Part shown: piece after piece, positions 59,901 to 64,000 of the stretch
Layout of the letters: every line of letters begins with the position of its first letter
How positions within the stretch are numbered: position 1 is the stretch's first letter
DNA from: Climacteris rufus
Taxonomy: Eukaryota; Chordata; Aves; Passeriformes; Climacteridae
Assembly (NCBI GenBank): GCA_013398175.1
Contig: VZRZ01004923.1
Coordinates: forward strand, 716,290-780,289
DNA length: 64,000 nt
Direction: 5' to 3'
Notes under the pieces: generated by a model
What the model was told of the DNA's origin: nothing
Databases searched by the model: none
Seen by the model: the letters and a program-made list of their open reading frames with translations, nothing else
Position numbers and translations under genes: made by a program

Positions 59901-62092
59901 TGAAGCTGCAGAAACTGCACCTTCTTGCTGAGGGTGGCCAAATTAACGCCTCCGTAGGAAAAGCTTCAACAACTTCAAGTTAGAGGTCATACCCTCCCCA
60001 CTCAACAGCAAAGGGCTGAGGTCACAAGTCACACAAGCTCAGAATCATTTAGGTTGGGAACCACCTTTAGGACCACCAGATCCAACCATCAACCTAATAC
60101 TGTCAAGTCCACCACAACATCAGCCAATACATCAAATGCAGGAAGTATTTAGAAAAAAATTTTGCAAATCGAGATCACATAAAATGAAACCACTACACAA
60201 CATCAGCCTAAACATACAAGTTTTGCATTAAACATGGTTGAGAACAGACAGACAAGCATATAACTTTGTTTTACTTCCAGAATTTGAACATATATATACA
60301 ATACTGTTACCCCTACAACTTTAGGTGTAATGTTTAATCTCTGAAGACAAGATCTGAAAATTTGATAGAACATTTTTAACACAGTATGACAAACACCAGA
60401 AGATCCATGAATTAGGCTAAGGAAACATTCAAGCATGCATTTAAAGTCTTAAAAATAATACAGATTATTGACCTACTTGAAGCATATCATCAACCATAGT
60501 CAGAATGTACTGAACAGTCTGTTCCTTGGAGATATGAGTCATCAAGTTTATAAATGTTTTAGCACACTAGAAAAATAAGAGACATTAAAGTTAGTATTAG
60601 CAATTGTCTTCATCCCTTTTGATAATATAAAACAGGATCTTATTAATTCACAGTTAAGTCTTACATAAGCACTGAGCATCCTAACATCTTATTCAATTGC
60701 AGTAAGAGATTAATACATTTGACATTATCTCACAAAGAAAATTTTCTGTCACATTGATTGTTACCCTTTACAAATTGTTTTATGGCTTTCAAATGAAGTA
60801 AGTACTCTCTAGAGAAAGCCACCAAGGTGCTTTGTTGAAAGTTGGATTAGAAGAGTCTCCCTCAGCACCCTTTTTATGGTAGTGGGAAGACCCAAGAAAA
60901 TTGACAGAACAGCAACAGTCAGCCATAGTACAAAAAAAATTTCAGCAACTTCAATGGGAGGGAGGAAACCAGGTAGCTCATCTGTTCACTTACTATACCT
61001 TGTAGAGAGATCTTTGTTCATGTCTGAGCTGTGCCTCCTGAATGATTTTACAATTACAGCAACAGATATTACAGGCTGAAATAGTTATAACAGTAATTTT
61101 TACACTTCCTCCTTCCCCTTCACCACATTCAACTAAAACTGAAAGAAAAAATGGAACTCTGAACTGCTACATCATAATTATATAGTGATATATAAGGCAT
61201 GCCATATATGTTTTTGTTCCTATAGTCAAACTATGATCCATTACATAACAGTAACACAATACAATTTGGAGAGGAAATAAAAAAACAAAACACAGAACAG
61301 CCTAAAATTCAAGTAGAAAGTGACTAGAAACTTCTGTGTCTTGAAGGCACCTACTTTTCACCTTCCTCCCTGCCTCCCCCAATGCTCCTGAGATCTCATA
61401 TTGTGTGCCAGAACCTCAGGCTTTGAAGCTGAGATTCTACTGATTCAAATATCATTGAAGTGTCTTTGGGTATACTGTCTGGACTCCATAAGGGCAAAGG
61501 GCTGATTCAGTTCAGTTCAGGTGTCTCATATCTTACCATGCCTAAAGTGACACTAGACACCCATGTTTAACTGAATCCACCTTAGCAGTCAGTAGACTCT
61601 ATTGCTGTAACTCAATCATAATTGCTTAGCTAACTAAGCAGCTAACCAGCAATCTTACTGGTAGCAGCTGTCATCAATAAACTATAAGGAAAAAAGCTAA
61701 AAAAAAGTTATACAAGTGTGCATGATTAATGCACACAGGGATGAAGAAAGAATTTAGCTAGCTTGTCCCATAACATAGTCAGTCAGATGATATTTAACAA
61801 TTATTTAATAGGTTTTAAAAATAACAAAATAACATCCAACCTATATCTAGGTAAGGAAAAATAAAGTAATCAATAAAAGATCCATAATATCTTAACTATA
61901 TAGAGCCAACAACAAAATAAGAGTTGATATGAAAATTTCCTTCCATCCTCCTCCCCAAAAGAGAGATCATTGAAAGAAAAGAAAGTTACTTGGTTGCCTT
62001 CTGTCTGCAACAACTCCTGTTTTTCTTCTGCATTTCTTTTCTGTTCAAATCTTTGAATAAATTCACAGTCTTCACCTGAAATCATCTGACCT
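23851..62092 (-). CDS. ATP6V1H: ATP6V1H, V-type proton ATPase subunit H (12 coding exons; first coding exon outside window)
   Basis: Subunit H belongs to the cytosolic V1 sector of the vacuolar H+-ATPase. It couples V1 ATPase activity to proton flow and blocks ATP hydrolysis by V1 released from the membrane V0 sector. Exons on the minus strand, in transcript order: 62092-61990, 60566-60477, 55896-55783, 53113-53009, 51975-51922, 49877-49780, 48357-48165, 45171-44993, 44385-44260, 40981-40880, 34860-34747, 23911-23851. All introns inside the window are GT-AG and the phases join without a frameshift or stop. They give 445 residues, numbered here as 39-483. The protein is known to be helical: a HEAT/armadillo-like N-terminal domain up to about residue 350, then a C-terminal domain. 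The match to the vertebrate protein is recognised from memory along its whole length. The start codon and promoter are not in the window. No sign of pseudogenisation. Confidence 0.97.
23912..31016 (-). other. ATP6V1H intron (part), no gene inside
   Basis: First two-thirds, by coordinate, of the 10,835-bp intron 23912-34746. A+T-rich, no recognised exon or repeat. An 11-bp imperfect hairpin stem lies at 27983-28013. Confidence 0.6.
31017..31736 (+). mobile_element. ERVL-like LTR, 5' truncated, antisense to ATP6V1H
   Basis: Belongs to the same LTR superfamily as the copies at 38225, 42061 and 62147. It has AATAAA (31564-31569), the diagnostic GCCTGTTTTGCCC just after it, CTCCCCTGTCCAGCTGAGG, and a terminal CACTACA. 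The 5' part is missing. The U3 portion is built of degenerate modules of about 50 bp each starting near GCTGGAGCAGG. It lies in the 10.8-kb intron, opposite to the gene. The ORFs in it are not genes. Confidence 0.85.
31737..34309 (-). other. ATP6V1H intron (part), nothing recognised
   Basis: Continuation of the 10.8-kb intron. A 109-codon minus-strand ORF at 32276-32605 is not recognised and has no coding support. Confidence 0.55.
34310..34514 (-). mobile_element. CR1 LINE fragment (3' end)
   Basis: Reads TAGAATATCCTGAGTTGGAA, then GAGAGCATTGTCCAAATGCC, CTGGAGAGTCTGTTCCAGTG and AACACCCTCTGGGTGAAGAA: the complement of an avian CR1 3' region of the subfamily with the AGAATATCCTGAG tail. It lies 232 bp from the coding exon at 34747-34860, in the same orientation as the gene. 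Truncated at its 5' end. Confidence 0.88.
34747..34860 (-). CDS. ATP6V1H: ATP6V1H coding exon, residues 426-464
   Basis: 114 bp: the last base of Arg426, 37 codons, and two bases (TG) of Trp464. Acceptor ctttcag, donor gtatgt. The translation begins VIEQLGGKQLVMNHMHHEDQ and ends QKLMVHN, identical to the mammalian C-terminal domain as far as I can recall. It is followed in transcript order by a 10.8-kb intron that holds an LTR and a CR1. Confidence 0.98.
34861..38219 (-). other. ATP6V1H intron (part), nothing recognised
   Basis: Start, by coordinate, of the 6,019-bp intron 34861-40879. No exon or repeat recognised. A 59-codon open stretch on the minus strand (about 37134-37310) looks protein-like, but I cannot match it to any family. 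Confidence 0.5.
38220..38224. repeat. Target-site duplication CCACC (left)
   Basis: Matches the five bases right after the LTR (39333-39337) and marks the integration site. Confidence 0.85.
38225..39332 (+). mobile_element. Solo ERVL-like LTR, complete, antisense to ATP6V1H
   Basis: A 1,108-bp LTR from TGTGCTGGTTTTGCAGGGCC to CTTCAAACCATGACA, with TG...CA ends and a perfect 5-bp duplication CCACC on both sides. AATAAA lies at 39126-39131, followed by GAGCCTGTTTTGCCC. The GAA/GGA-rich tract is at about 38514-38540. A run of 25 T occupies 39186-39210. No internal retroviral sequence or second LTR of this copy is present, so it is a solo LTR left by LTR-LTR recombination. The several 60-157-codon ORFs here, in five frames, only reflect its G+C-rich composition. 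Confidence 0.93.
39333..39337. repeat. Target-site duplication CCACC (right)
   Basis: Right-hand partner of 38220-38224. Five bases is the usual duplication size of ERVL integrases. Confidence 0.85.
39561..40076 (+). mobile_element. Second ERVL-like LTR of a different family, antisense to ATP6V1H
   Basis: Starts TGCTGGTTTTAGCTGAGATA and ends GGAGTTAAACCATGACA, with TG...CA ends. Recognisable landmarks in order: TTGCTGAGCAGCATCTGCAC, CTGACCCCAACTGAGCAAAG, GGGATATTTTATACCATAGG, GCATTACGCATGATGGAGCC, and CCTATTAAATTGTCTTTAT with the variant poly(A) signal ATTAAA. It is 516 bp and 228 bp beyond the previous LTR. The flanks TACCA and TCCAC are similar but not an exact duplication. No internal region, so probably a solo LTR. 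Confidence 0.85.
40880..40981 (-). CDS. ATP6V1H: ATP6V1H coding exon, residues 392-426
   Basis: 102 bp: the last base of Lys392, 33 codons, and two bases (CG) of Arg426. Acceptor ttttctag, donor gtagga. The translation is ILTKLLEVSDDPQVLAVAAH followed by DVGEYVRHYPRGK, identical to the mammalian protein as I remember it. This is C-terminal domain sequence. It was not caught as an ORF because it has no internal Met. Confidence 0.97.
40982..42055 (-). other. ATP6V1H intron (part), nothing recognised
   Basis: Part of the 3,278-bp intron 40982-44259. A+T-rich, no feature recognised before the LTR. Confidence 0.6.
42056..42060. repeat. Target-site duplication GTGGC (left)
   Basis: Matches 43124-43128 exactly and flanks the LTR. 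Confidence 0.85.
42061..43123 (+). mobile_element. Solo ERVL-like LTR containing an assembly gap, antisense to ATP6V1H
   Basis: From TGTGGTGGTTTGACAGGGTC to GAGCTCAAACCACCA, flanked by the perfect 5-bp duplication GTGGC. AATAAA lies at 42918-42923, followed by GAGCCTGTTTTGCC. Positions 42385-42671 are N. The sequence on both sides of the gap aligns in order with the fragment at 5413-6099, so the two are the same subfamily. It has a small internal duplication (ATGTAGATGTAGTTATGTAG) that the 5.4-kb copy lacks. Reading frames crossing the N run are meaningless. Confidence 0.93.
42385..42671. other. Assembly gap (287 N)
   Basis: Unsequenced bases inside the LTR, starting right where the sister copy at 5653 enters a GAA/GGA tract. 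The corresponding stretch of that copy is about 5655-5970, so the N length is close to the expected missing length. Confidence 0.99.
43124..43128. repeat. Target-site duplication GTGGC (right)
   Basis: Right-hand partner of 42056-42060. Confidence 0.85.
43129..44259 (-). other. ATP6V1H intron (part), nothing recognised
   Basis: Remainder of the intron after the LTR. A GT-rich stretch (about 43229-43312) gives the complementary low-complexity ORF at 43129-43386; neither is a gene. Confidence 0.6.
44260..44385 (-). CDS. ATP6V1H: ATP6V1H coding exon, residues 350-392
   Basis: 126 bp: one base finishing Ser350, 41 codons, and two bases (AA) of Lys392. Acceptor gttgcag, donor gtaagc. The translation begins SFDEYSSELKSGRLEWSPVH and continues to NEKNYELL. 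The SGRLEWSPVHKSEKFW stretch is a hallmark of subunit H and sits at the start of the C-terminal domain, the part known in the yeast homologue Vma13p to inhibit free V1. Only 607 bp separate it from the preceding exon, the shortest intron in the window. Confidence 0.98.
44386..44992 (-). other. ATP6V1H short intron (607 bp)
   Basis: Shortest intron of the gene in this window. No repeat or other element recognised. Confidence 0.8.
44993..45171 (-). CDS. ATP6V1H: ATP6V1H coding exon, residues 291-350
   Basis: 179 bp: 59 codons plus two bases (AG) of the split Ser350 codon. Acceptor ccctag, donor gtatgc. The translation begins NLLEKSTERETRQEYALAM and ends SVQDL. It includes the acidic segment QQKYDDEDISED that comes before the linker to the C-terminal domain. 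It matches the mammalian sequence with a few conservative changes (NFL to NLL, LEQ to LDQ, LLEK to LLDK). Confidence 0.98.
45172..48164 (-). other. ATP6V1H intron (2,993 bp), nothing recognised
   Basis: A+T-rich, no interspersed repeat or exon recognised. The small ORFs have no support. Confidence 0.6.
48165..48357 (-). CDS. ATP6V1H: ATP6V1H coding exon, residues 226-290
   Basis: 193 bp, the longest exon in the window: the last base of Cys226 followed by 64 codons. Acceptor tttttag, donor gtaagg. The translation begins IMGVLSNKCGFQLQYQMIF and ends TRIILAAFR. It contains the strongly conserved stretches LLAFSPQMCE and SDILQESVKEKV. Only a few substitutions from human are noted from memory (for example SIW to CVW, HLRR to YLRR). 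Confidence 0.98.
48358..49779 (-). other. ATP6V1H intron (1,422 bp), nothing recognised
   Basis: No repeat or exon recognised. The 87-codon minus-strand ORF at 48985-49248 matches nothing known to me. Confidence 0.6.
49780..49877 (-). CDS. ATP6V1H: ATP6V1H coding exon, residues 194-226 (first part)
   Basis: 98 bp: 32 codons plus the first two bases (TG) of the split codon for Cys226. Acceptor ttacccag, donor gtgagc. The translation starts SSQYVQCVAGCLQLMLRVNE and ends EADGVN. The reading frame continues in the exon at 48165-48357. Essentially unchanged from the mammalian sequence; it lies in the N-terminal helical-repeat domain. Confidence 0.97.
49878..51921 (-). other. ATP6V1H intron (2,044 bp) downstream of the cassette exon
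   Basis: Mostly unremarkable A+T-rich sequence apart from the small CR1 remnant at 51567. Confidence 0.6.
51567..51612 (-). mobile_element. CR1 LINE remnant (3' tip)
   Basis: AATCACAGAATCATTTGAGC then AGACCTCTAAGATCACCAAG, the complement of a degenerate CR1 3' end. It lies about 310 bp downstream of the cassette exon, in the same orientation as the gene. Very short, so the call rests on the tail motif. Confidence 0.6.
51922..51975 (-). CDS. ATP6V1H: ATP6V1H alternative 18-codon cassette exon, residues 176-193
   Basis: A 54-bp exon of 18 codons, KLRGTGGSVDTGAVSTSD, with acceptor gctag and donor gtgagta. Both flanking junctions are phase 0, so it can be included or skipped in frame. In mammals the same segment (residues 176-193) separates the longer SFD-alpha from the shorter SFD-beta isoform. 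Its polypyrimidine tract on the transcript strand is an uninterrupted run of 20 T (A on the plus strand at 51981-52000). It is too short for a simple ORF scan and was found by looking for the missing residues. Isoform use in this species cannot be seen from the DNA. Confidence 0.93.
51976..52000 (-). promoter_or_regulatory. Unusual acceptor tract of the cassette exon (T20 then GCTAG)
   Basis: On the transcript strand the cassette exon is preceded by 20 consecutive T and then GCTAG. A pure T run is a strong binding site for U2AF65 but also for PTB and TIA-type regulators, and its length is prone to replication slippage. That makes it a plausible control point for inclusion of the 18-residue segment. 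The sequence is seen; the regulatory role is inferred. Confidence 0.5.
51981..52000. repeat. Mononucleotide run (A)20
   Basis: Twenty uninterrupted A on the plus strand, T on the transcript strand, directly beside the cassette-exon acceptor. Confidence 0.95.
52001..53008 (-). other. ATP6V1H intron upstream of the cassette exon
   Basis: About 1 kb of A+T-rich sequence with no recognised repeat or exon. Confidence 0.6.
53009..53113 (-). CDS. ATP6V1H: ATP6V1H coding exon, residues 141-175
   Basis: 35 codons, phase 0 at both ends, acceptor ttttcag and donor gtaaaa. The translation starts AARIIAKLAAWGRELMEGSD and ends KTQLSSQ. It is almost identical to the mammalian protein: only Lys to Arg is noted from memory. 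Because it ends on a codon boundary, it can join either the 18-codon cassette exon at 51922-51975 or the exon at 49780-49877 without changing frame. Confidence 0.97.
53114..55190 (-). other. ATP6V1H intron (part), nothing recognised
   Basis: Part of the 2,669-bp intron 53114-55782. The 100-codon plus-strand ORF at 53210-53512 has no recognisable similarity. Confidence 0.55.
55191..55380 (+). mobile_element. LTR fragment (5' part) of the 39561 family, antisense to ATP6V1H
   Basis: Starts TGTACTGGGTTTGCCTGGGA and runs through TTCATTTTCTTCATAGCAG, TTTTAGCTGCTGCTGAGCAG and CACTTGCACAACATCAAG, the same order of landmarks as the first 150 bases of the LTR at 39561 and of avian ERVL LTRs as I know them. 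It then fades out, so it lacks the 3' two-thirds. The 3' boundary is approximate. Confidence 0.75.
55783..55896 (-). CDS. ATP6V1H: ATP6V1H coding exon, residues 103-140
   Basis: 38 codons, phase 0 at both ends, acceptor tttttacag and donor gtaagt. The translation starts ENHQRVCIFFDYAKRGKN and ends FTVHM, matching the family segment that precedes the AARIIAKLAAWG helix. The family residues YFLPMLNRQD are intact. Several substitutions relative to human (ARCS to AKRG, WPY to WSY, DPF to DLF) do not interrupt the frame. Confidence 0.96.
57041..57176 (+). mobile_element. LTR fragment (3' end) of the 39561 family, antisense to ATP6V1H
   Basis: Reads CTTCTCACTTTTACTCTTCT, CTCTTCCCCATCCCACTGG, GTGGTGCTTAGCTGCCAGCT and ends GGGGTTAAACCACAACA, corresponding to the last 130 bases of the LTR at 39561-40076 (GGAGTTAAACCATGACA). 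It has the CA end but no 5' part. A coding exon (55783-55896) separates it from the 5' fragment at 55191, so the two are separate insertions. Confidence 0.8.
57177..58439 (-). other. ATP6V1H intron (part), nothing recognised
   Basis: Part of the 4,580-bp intron 55897-60476. No exon or repeat recognised. Confidence 0.55.
58440..58742 (+). mobile_element. CR1 LINE fragment (3' end)
   Basis: Sense CR1 3' region: TTTACAGGAGCATGTATTGA, GAGGCACTGGAACAGGTTGC, GGAGGTCTTCGAGACCAGGC, GGGGTTGGAACTAGATGATC, ending CCATTCCATGACTCTATGAT. Antisense to the gene. 5' truncated, as CR1 copies usually are. The 101- and 97-codon minus-strand ORFs at 58334-58639 and 58537-58830 are CR1 antisense sequence. Confidence 0.93.
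58743..60040 (-). other. ATP6V1H intron (part), nothing recognised
   Basis: No exon or repeat recognised. A perfect 8-bp inverted repeat with a 4-base loop (59381-59400) is of a size expected by chance. Confidence 0.55.
60041..60123 (-). mobile_element. CR1 LINE remnant (3' end)
   Basis: AGAATCATTTAGGTTGGGAA, then ACCACCAGATCCAACCATCA: a degenerate complement of the CR1 3' end, in the same orientation as the gene, about 350 bp from the exon at 60477. Confidence 0.7.
60477..60566 (-). CDS. ATP6V1H: ATP6V1H coding exon, residues 73-102
   Basis: Exactly 30 codons, phase 0 at both ends, acceptor ttttctag and donor gtaggt. The translation begins CAKTFINLMTHISKEQ and ends DDMLQ. Compared with the human protein as I remember it, the differences are clustered at the start (AQM to AKT) and at one Cys to Ser. 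It lies in the N-terminal armadillo-like helical domain of subunit H. Confidence 0.96.
60567..61989 (-). other. ATP6V1H intron (1,423 bp), nothing recognised
   Basis: A+T-rich sequence without a recognised repeat or exon. Confidence 0.6.
61990..62092 (-). CDS. ATP6V1H: ATP6V1H coding exon, residues 39-72
   Basis: First ATP6V1H exon visible in the window. It encodes 34 whole codons (62091-61990) starting GQMISGEDCEFIQRFEQKR and ending in Gln before a gtaact donor. The acceptor is ttttcag with an extra A at 62092, which would complete a CAA (Gln38) codon if the upstream exon ends in CA; Gln38 is what the human protein has. A second AG two bases further in makes the exact acceptor slightly uncertain. 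This part belongs to the N-terminal helical domain. The exon coding for residues 1-38 was not found up to 64000. Confidence 0.95.
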
Positions 62093-62146
62093 CTGAAAAA
62101 CAAAATATGAAATCACAAGTAACATGAACAGTAAGTTTGAAATAAC

Positions 62147-63080
62147 TGTACTGGGTTCATGTGGCAAGGTTTTGCTAGTGGGGAGTTGCATGGGTGGCTT
62201 CTATGAGAAGACACCAGAAAAGGCCTCCATGTGTCAGACAGAGCCAGGACAGACCCACTGCTGGCCAAAGCTGAGCCACTCAGTGACAACAGTAACACCT
62301 CTGTGAAAACCTATATGAGGAGAAAAAACTGCTGTGTAACAGCAGCCATGAGAATATGTGGAAGAAGCAACTCTGCAGACTGCAAGGTCAGTGCACAAGG
62401 AGGGGGAGAGAGTGATCCATGTGCCAGAGCAGAGATTCCCCTGCAGCCAGTGGTGAAGACCATGGTGAAGACCCCCTGCAGCCCATGGAGGCCCAAGGTG
62501 GAGCAGAGATCCACCCACAGTCCATGGAGAATCCTGAAGCCAGAGCAGGCAGATACGCCTGACAGGAAGCTGCAGTCCACGCAGGGTTTTCTTGCAAGAC
62601 CTGTGACCTCAAGGGGAATGTATGCTGGAGCATCCATCCCTGAAAGGCTGTAATCTGCAGAAAGGATCCTTGCTGGAGGAGTTTGTGAATGACCATAACT
62701 CACGGGTGGGACACCTCAGGACTGAGCAAGGGAAGAGTGTGAGAAAGAAAGAACAGCAGAGACTGAGTGTTACGAACTGACCACAACCAAATCTCACTCC
62801 CATACACCACTCAGAGTACGGGGGCAGAGAAGTTGGGAGCAAAGTTAAACCTGGGAAGAAGGGAGGGGTGGGAGGTGGTTTTTAGATATTTTCCTGTTTC
62901 TCATTAACCTACTCCACTCAGCAATAAATTTAATTTCATCAAGTAGACCCTGTTTTGCCTATGATGATAATTAGTGAGTCATCTCTCTGTCCTTACCTCA
63001 ACCCAAGAGCTTTTTATTATGTTTTTTCCCCTGTTCTTTTGATGGAGGAAGAGTGTCCTGTCCTGATGGGCACCTGGTGA
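62147..63080 (+). mobile_element. ERVL-like LTR abutting a CR1, antisense to ATP6V1H
   Basis: Starts TGTACTGGGTTCATGTGGCA, has AGTAACACCTCTGTGAAAAC and CCTGCAGCCAGTGGTGAAGA in common with the 38225 family, AATAAA at 62923-62928 and CCCTGTTTTGCCTATGATG after it. It then reads CACCTGGTGACTTGAGG and runs straight into a CR1, without the CAAACCATGACA-type terminus. The 3' end is therefore lost or interrupted. It lies in the intron upstream of the first exon seen. The 140-, 130- and 102-codon ORFs here are LTR sequence. Confidence 0.85.
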
Positions 63081-63084
63081 CTTG

Positions 63085-63645
63085 AGGTATCGTAGAATCA
63101 TAGAATGGTTTGGGCTGGAAGCGGCCTTGAAGATCATCTGGTTCCAACCCCTCTGCCACGGGCAGGGATGTCATTCATAAGATCAGATTGCTCGTGGCCC
63201 AACCTAACCTGGCCCTGAACACTTACAGGGATGAGGCACCCACAACTTTCTGAGCAACCTGTTCCAGTGCCTTACCAACTTCACACTAAAGAACTTCTTC
63301 CTAACATCTAATCTAAACCTGCCCTGTTTAAGTTTAAAACCATTGCTCTTTGTCCTGTCACTACCTGCCCACATAAAAAGTCCCTCTCCCTTCTTTTCAT
63401 CAGCCCTGTTAAGGCATTGGAAGGTATCCCCAAAGCATTCTTTCCTGCAGGCTGAACAATCCCAGCTCTCTCAGCCTGTTTTTGTAACAGAGGTGCTACA
63501 GCCCTTTGATCACCTTTGTGGCCTCCTCTGGACCTGCTCCAACAGCTCTTTCTTGTGCTGAGGACCCTGGGGCTGAACACAGCACTGCAGGTGGGTCCTG
63601 CAAGGGCAGAGTAGGGGGGTACGGTATCAGCCACACCACTCGACC
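63085..63645 (-). mobile_element. CR1 LINE fragment, longest in the window
   Basis: Reads GTAGAATCATAGAATGGTTT, TCTGGTTCCAACCCCTCTGC, TTACAGGGATGAGGCACCCA, CTGTTCCAGTGCCTTACCAA, AGGCTGAACAATCCCAGCTC, TCCTCTGGACCTGCTCCAAC and GGCAGAGTAGGGGGGTACGG: the complement of about 560 bases of the avian CR1 3' end. It has low divergence in the tail, so it is relatively young. It is in the same orientation as the gene. The 108-codon minus-strand ORF at 63308-63634 overlaps it and has no ORF2-like motif. Confidence 0.93.
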
Positions 63646-64000
63646 AATGCTGTATCCCACAGTAAATGTAAAGAGCTCCTTTCTGCCAAAGGTCTCATTT
63701 ACAAAGAATTTAAAACTGATGATAGAATAACCTCTCTAAAGCCTTCCCTATGCATCCCCTCTGATCAATGACATTCTCTAAATAATTCTTAAGCTTGCAG
63801 GGGCTGACTGCAATGTCAGTGGTAATAGCTATAAGAACTGAAATACACACAGCTAGCATGTTACGCCAAAATTATAATACGTAACATGAATAACAGTCTA
63901 ATGCCACCTGAAATAAGTGTTGAAAAAGAAAATTAATTGTTATTTTAAGTTTGCCATGAGCACTGAAGAAAATTACAAGGAGACTAAAGATCATGGTTCC
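63646..64000 (-). other. ATP6V1H upstream intron, runs off the window
   Basis: A+T-rich. I searched here for the exon encoding residues 1-38 and did not find it, so intron 1 is at least 1.9 kb long. Confidence 0.6.

Noticed and set aside
1..64000. CRISPR arrays, operons, riboswitches, prokaryotic mobile elements
   Set aside because: None seen. The DNA is vertebrate nuclear sequence with a spliced gene.

Overview
The window is vertebrate nuclear DNA and almost certainly avian. Its recognisable interspersed repeats are CR1 LINE fragments (tails resembling AGAATCATAGAATGG on the minus-oriented copies) and ERVL-like solo LTRs. I saw no mammalian L1, Alu or B-type SINEs. The density of young solo LTRs makes me favour a songbird, but that is an inference. 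One 287-base run of N shows this is an assembled scaffold with an unfilled gap. There is no prokaryotic gene layout, and nearly all short ORFs here are chance ORFs in A+T-rich non-coding DNA.

The only gene I can identify is ATP6V1H, subunit H (SFD) of the V1 sector of the vacuolar proton ATPase, on the minus strand. Twelve coding exons lie between 62092 and 23851, all with GT-AG introns and compatible phases. They encode 445 residues plus the stop codon. With 38 residues from a first coding exon outside the window (beyond 64000), the product would be 483 residues, the human length as I recall it. The exons hold residues 39-72, 73-102, 103-140, 141-175, 176-193, 194-226, 226-290, 291-350, 350-392, 392-426, 426-464 and 464-483. 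The 54-bp exon for residues 176-193 is the known in-frame cassette that separates the alpha and beta SFD isoforms. A poly(A) signal follows the stop codon by about 260 bases.

Layout. Positions 1 to about 23.58 kb are intergenic sequence downstream of the gene, with CR1 fragments (about 0.95, 8.6 and 13.6 kb), a truncated ERVL-like LTR (5.4-6.1 kb) and two probable LTRs (about 8.75-9.5 and 14.8-15.5 kb). In mammals the next gene on this side is OPRK1, at a distance, which fits the lack of exons. From 23.59 to 62.09 kb is the ATP6V1H body. Its introns carry a 5'-truncated LTR (31.0-31.7 kb), a solo LTR with a perfect 5-bp target-site duplication (38.2-39.3 kb), a second LTR 228 bp further on (39.6-40.1 kb), another solo LTR with a 5-bp duplication that contains the N gap (42.1-43.1 kb), LTR fragments at 55.2 and 57.0-57.2 kb, and several CR1 pieces. 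From 62.1 to 64.0 kb is intron sequence upstream of the first exon seen, holding an LTR abutting a CR1.

Every LTR whose orientation could be read inside the gene is antisense to it, as expected when sense-oriented LTR poly(A) signals are selected against. I found no previously undescribed biological system. The most useful observations are the complete exon map with its diverged cassette exon, the solo LTRs with target-site duplications, and the N gap starting at the purine-rich tract of an LTR.
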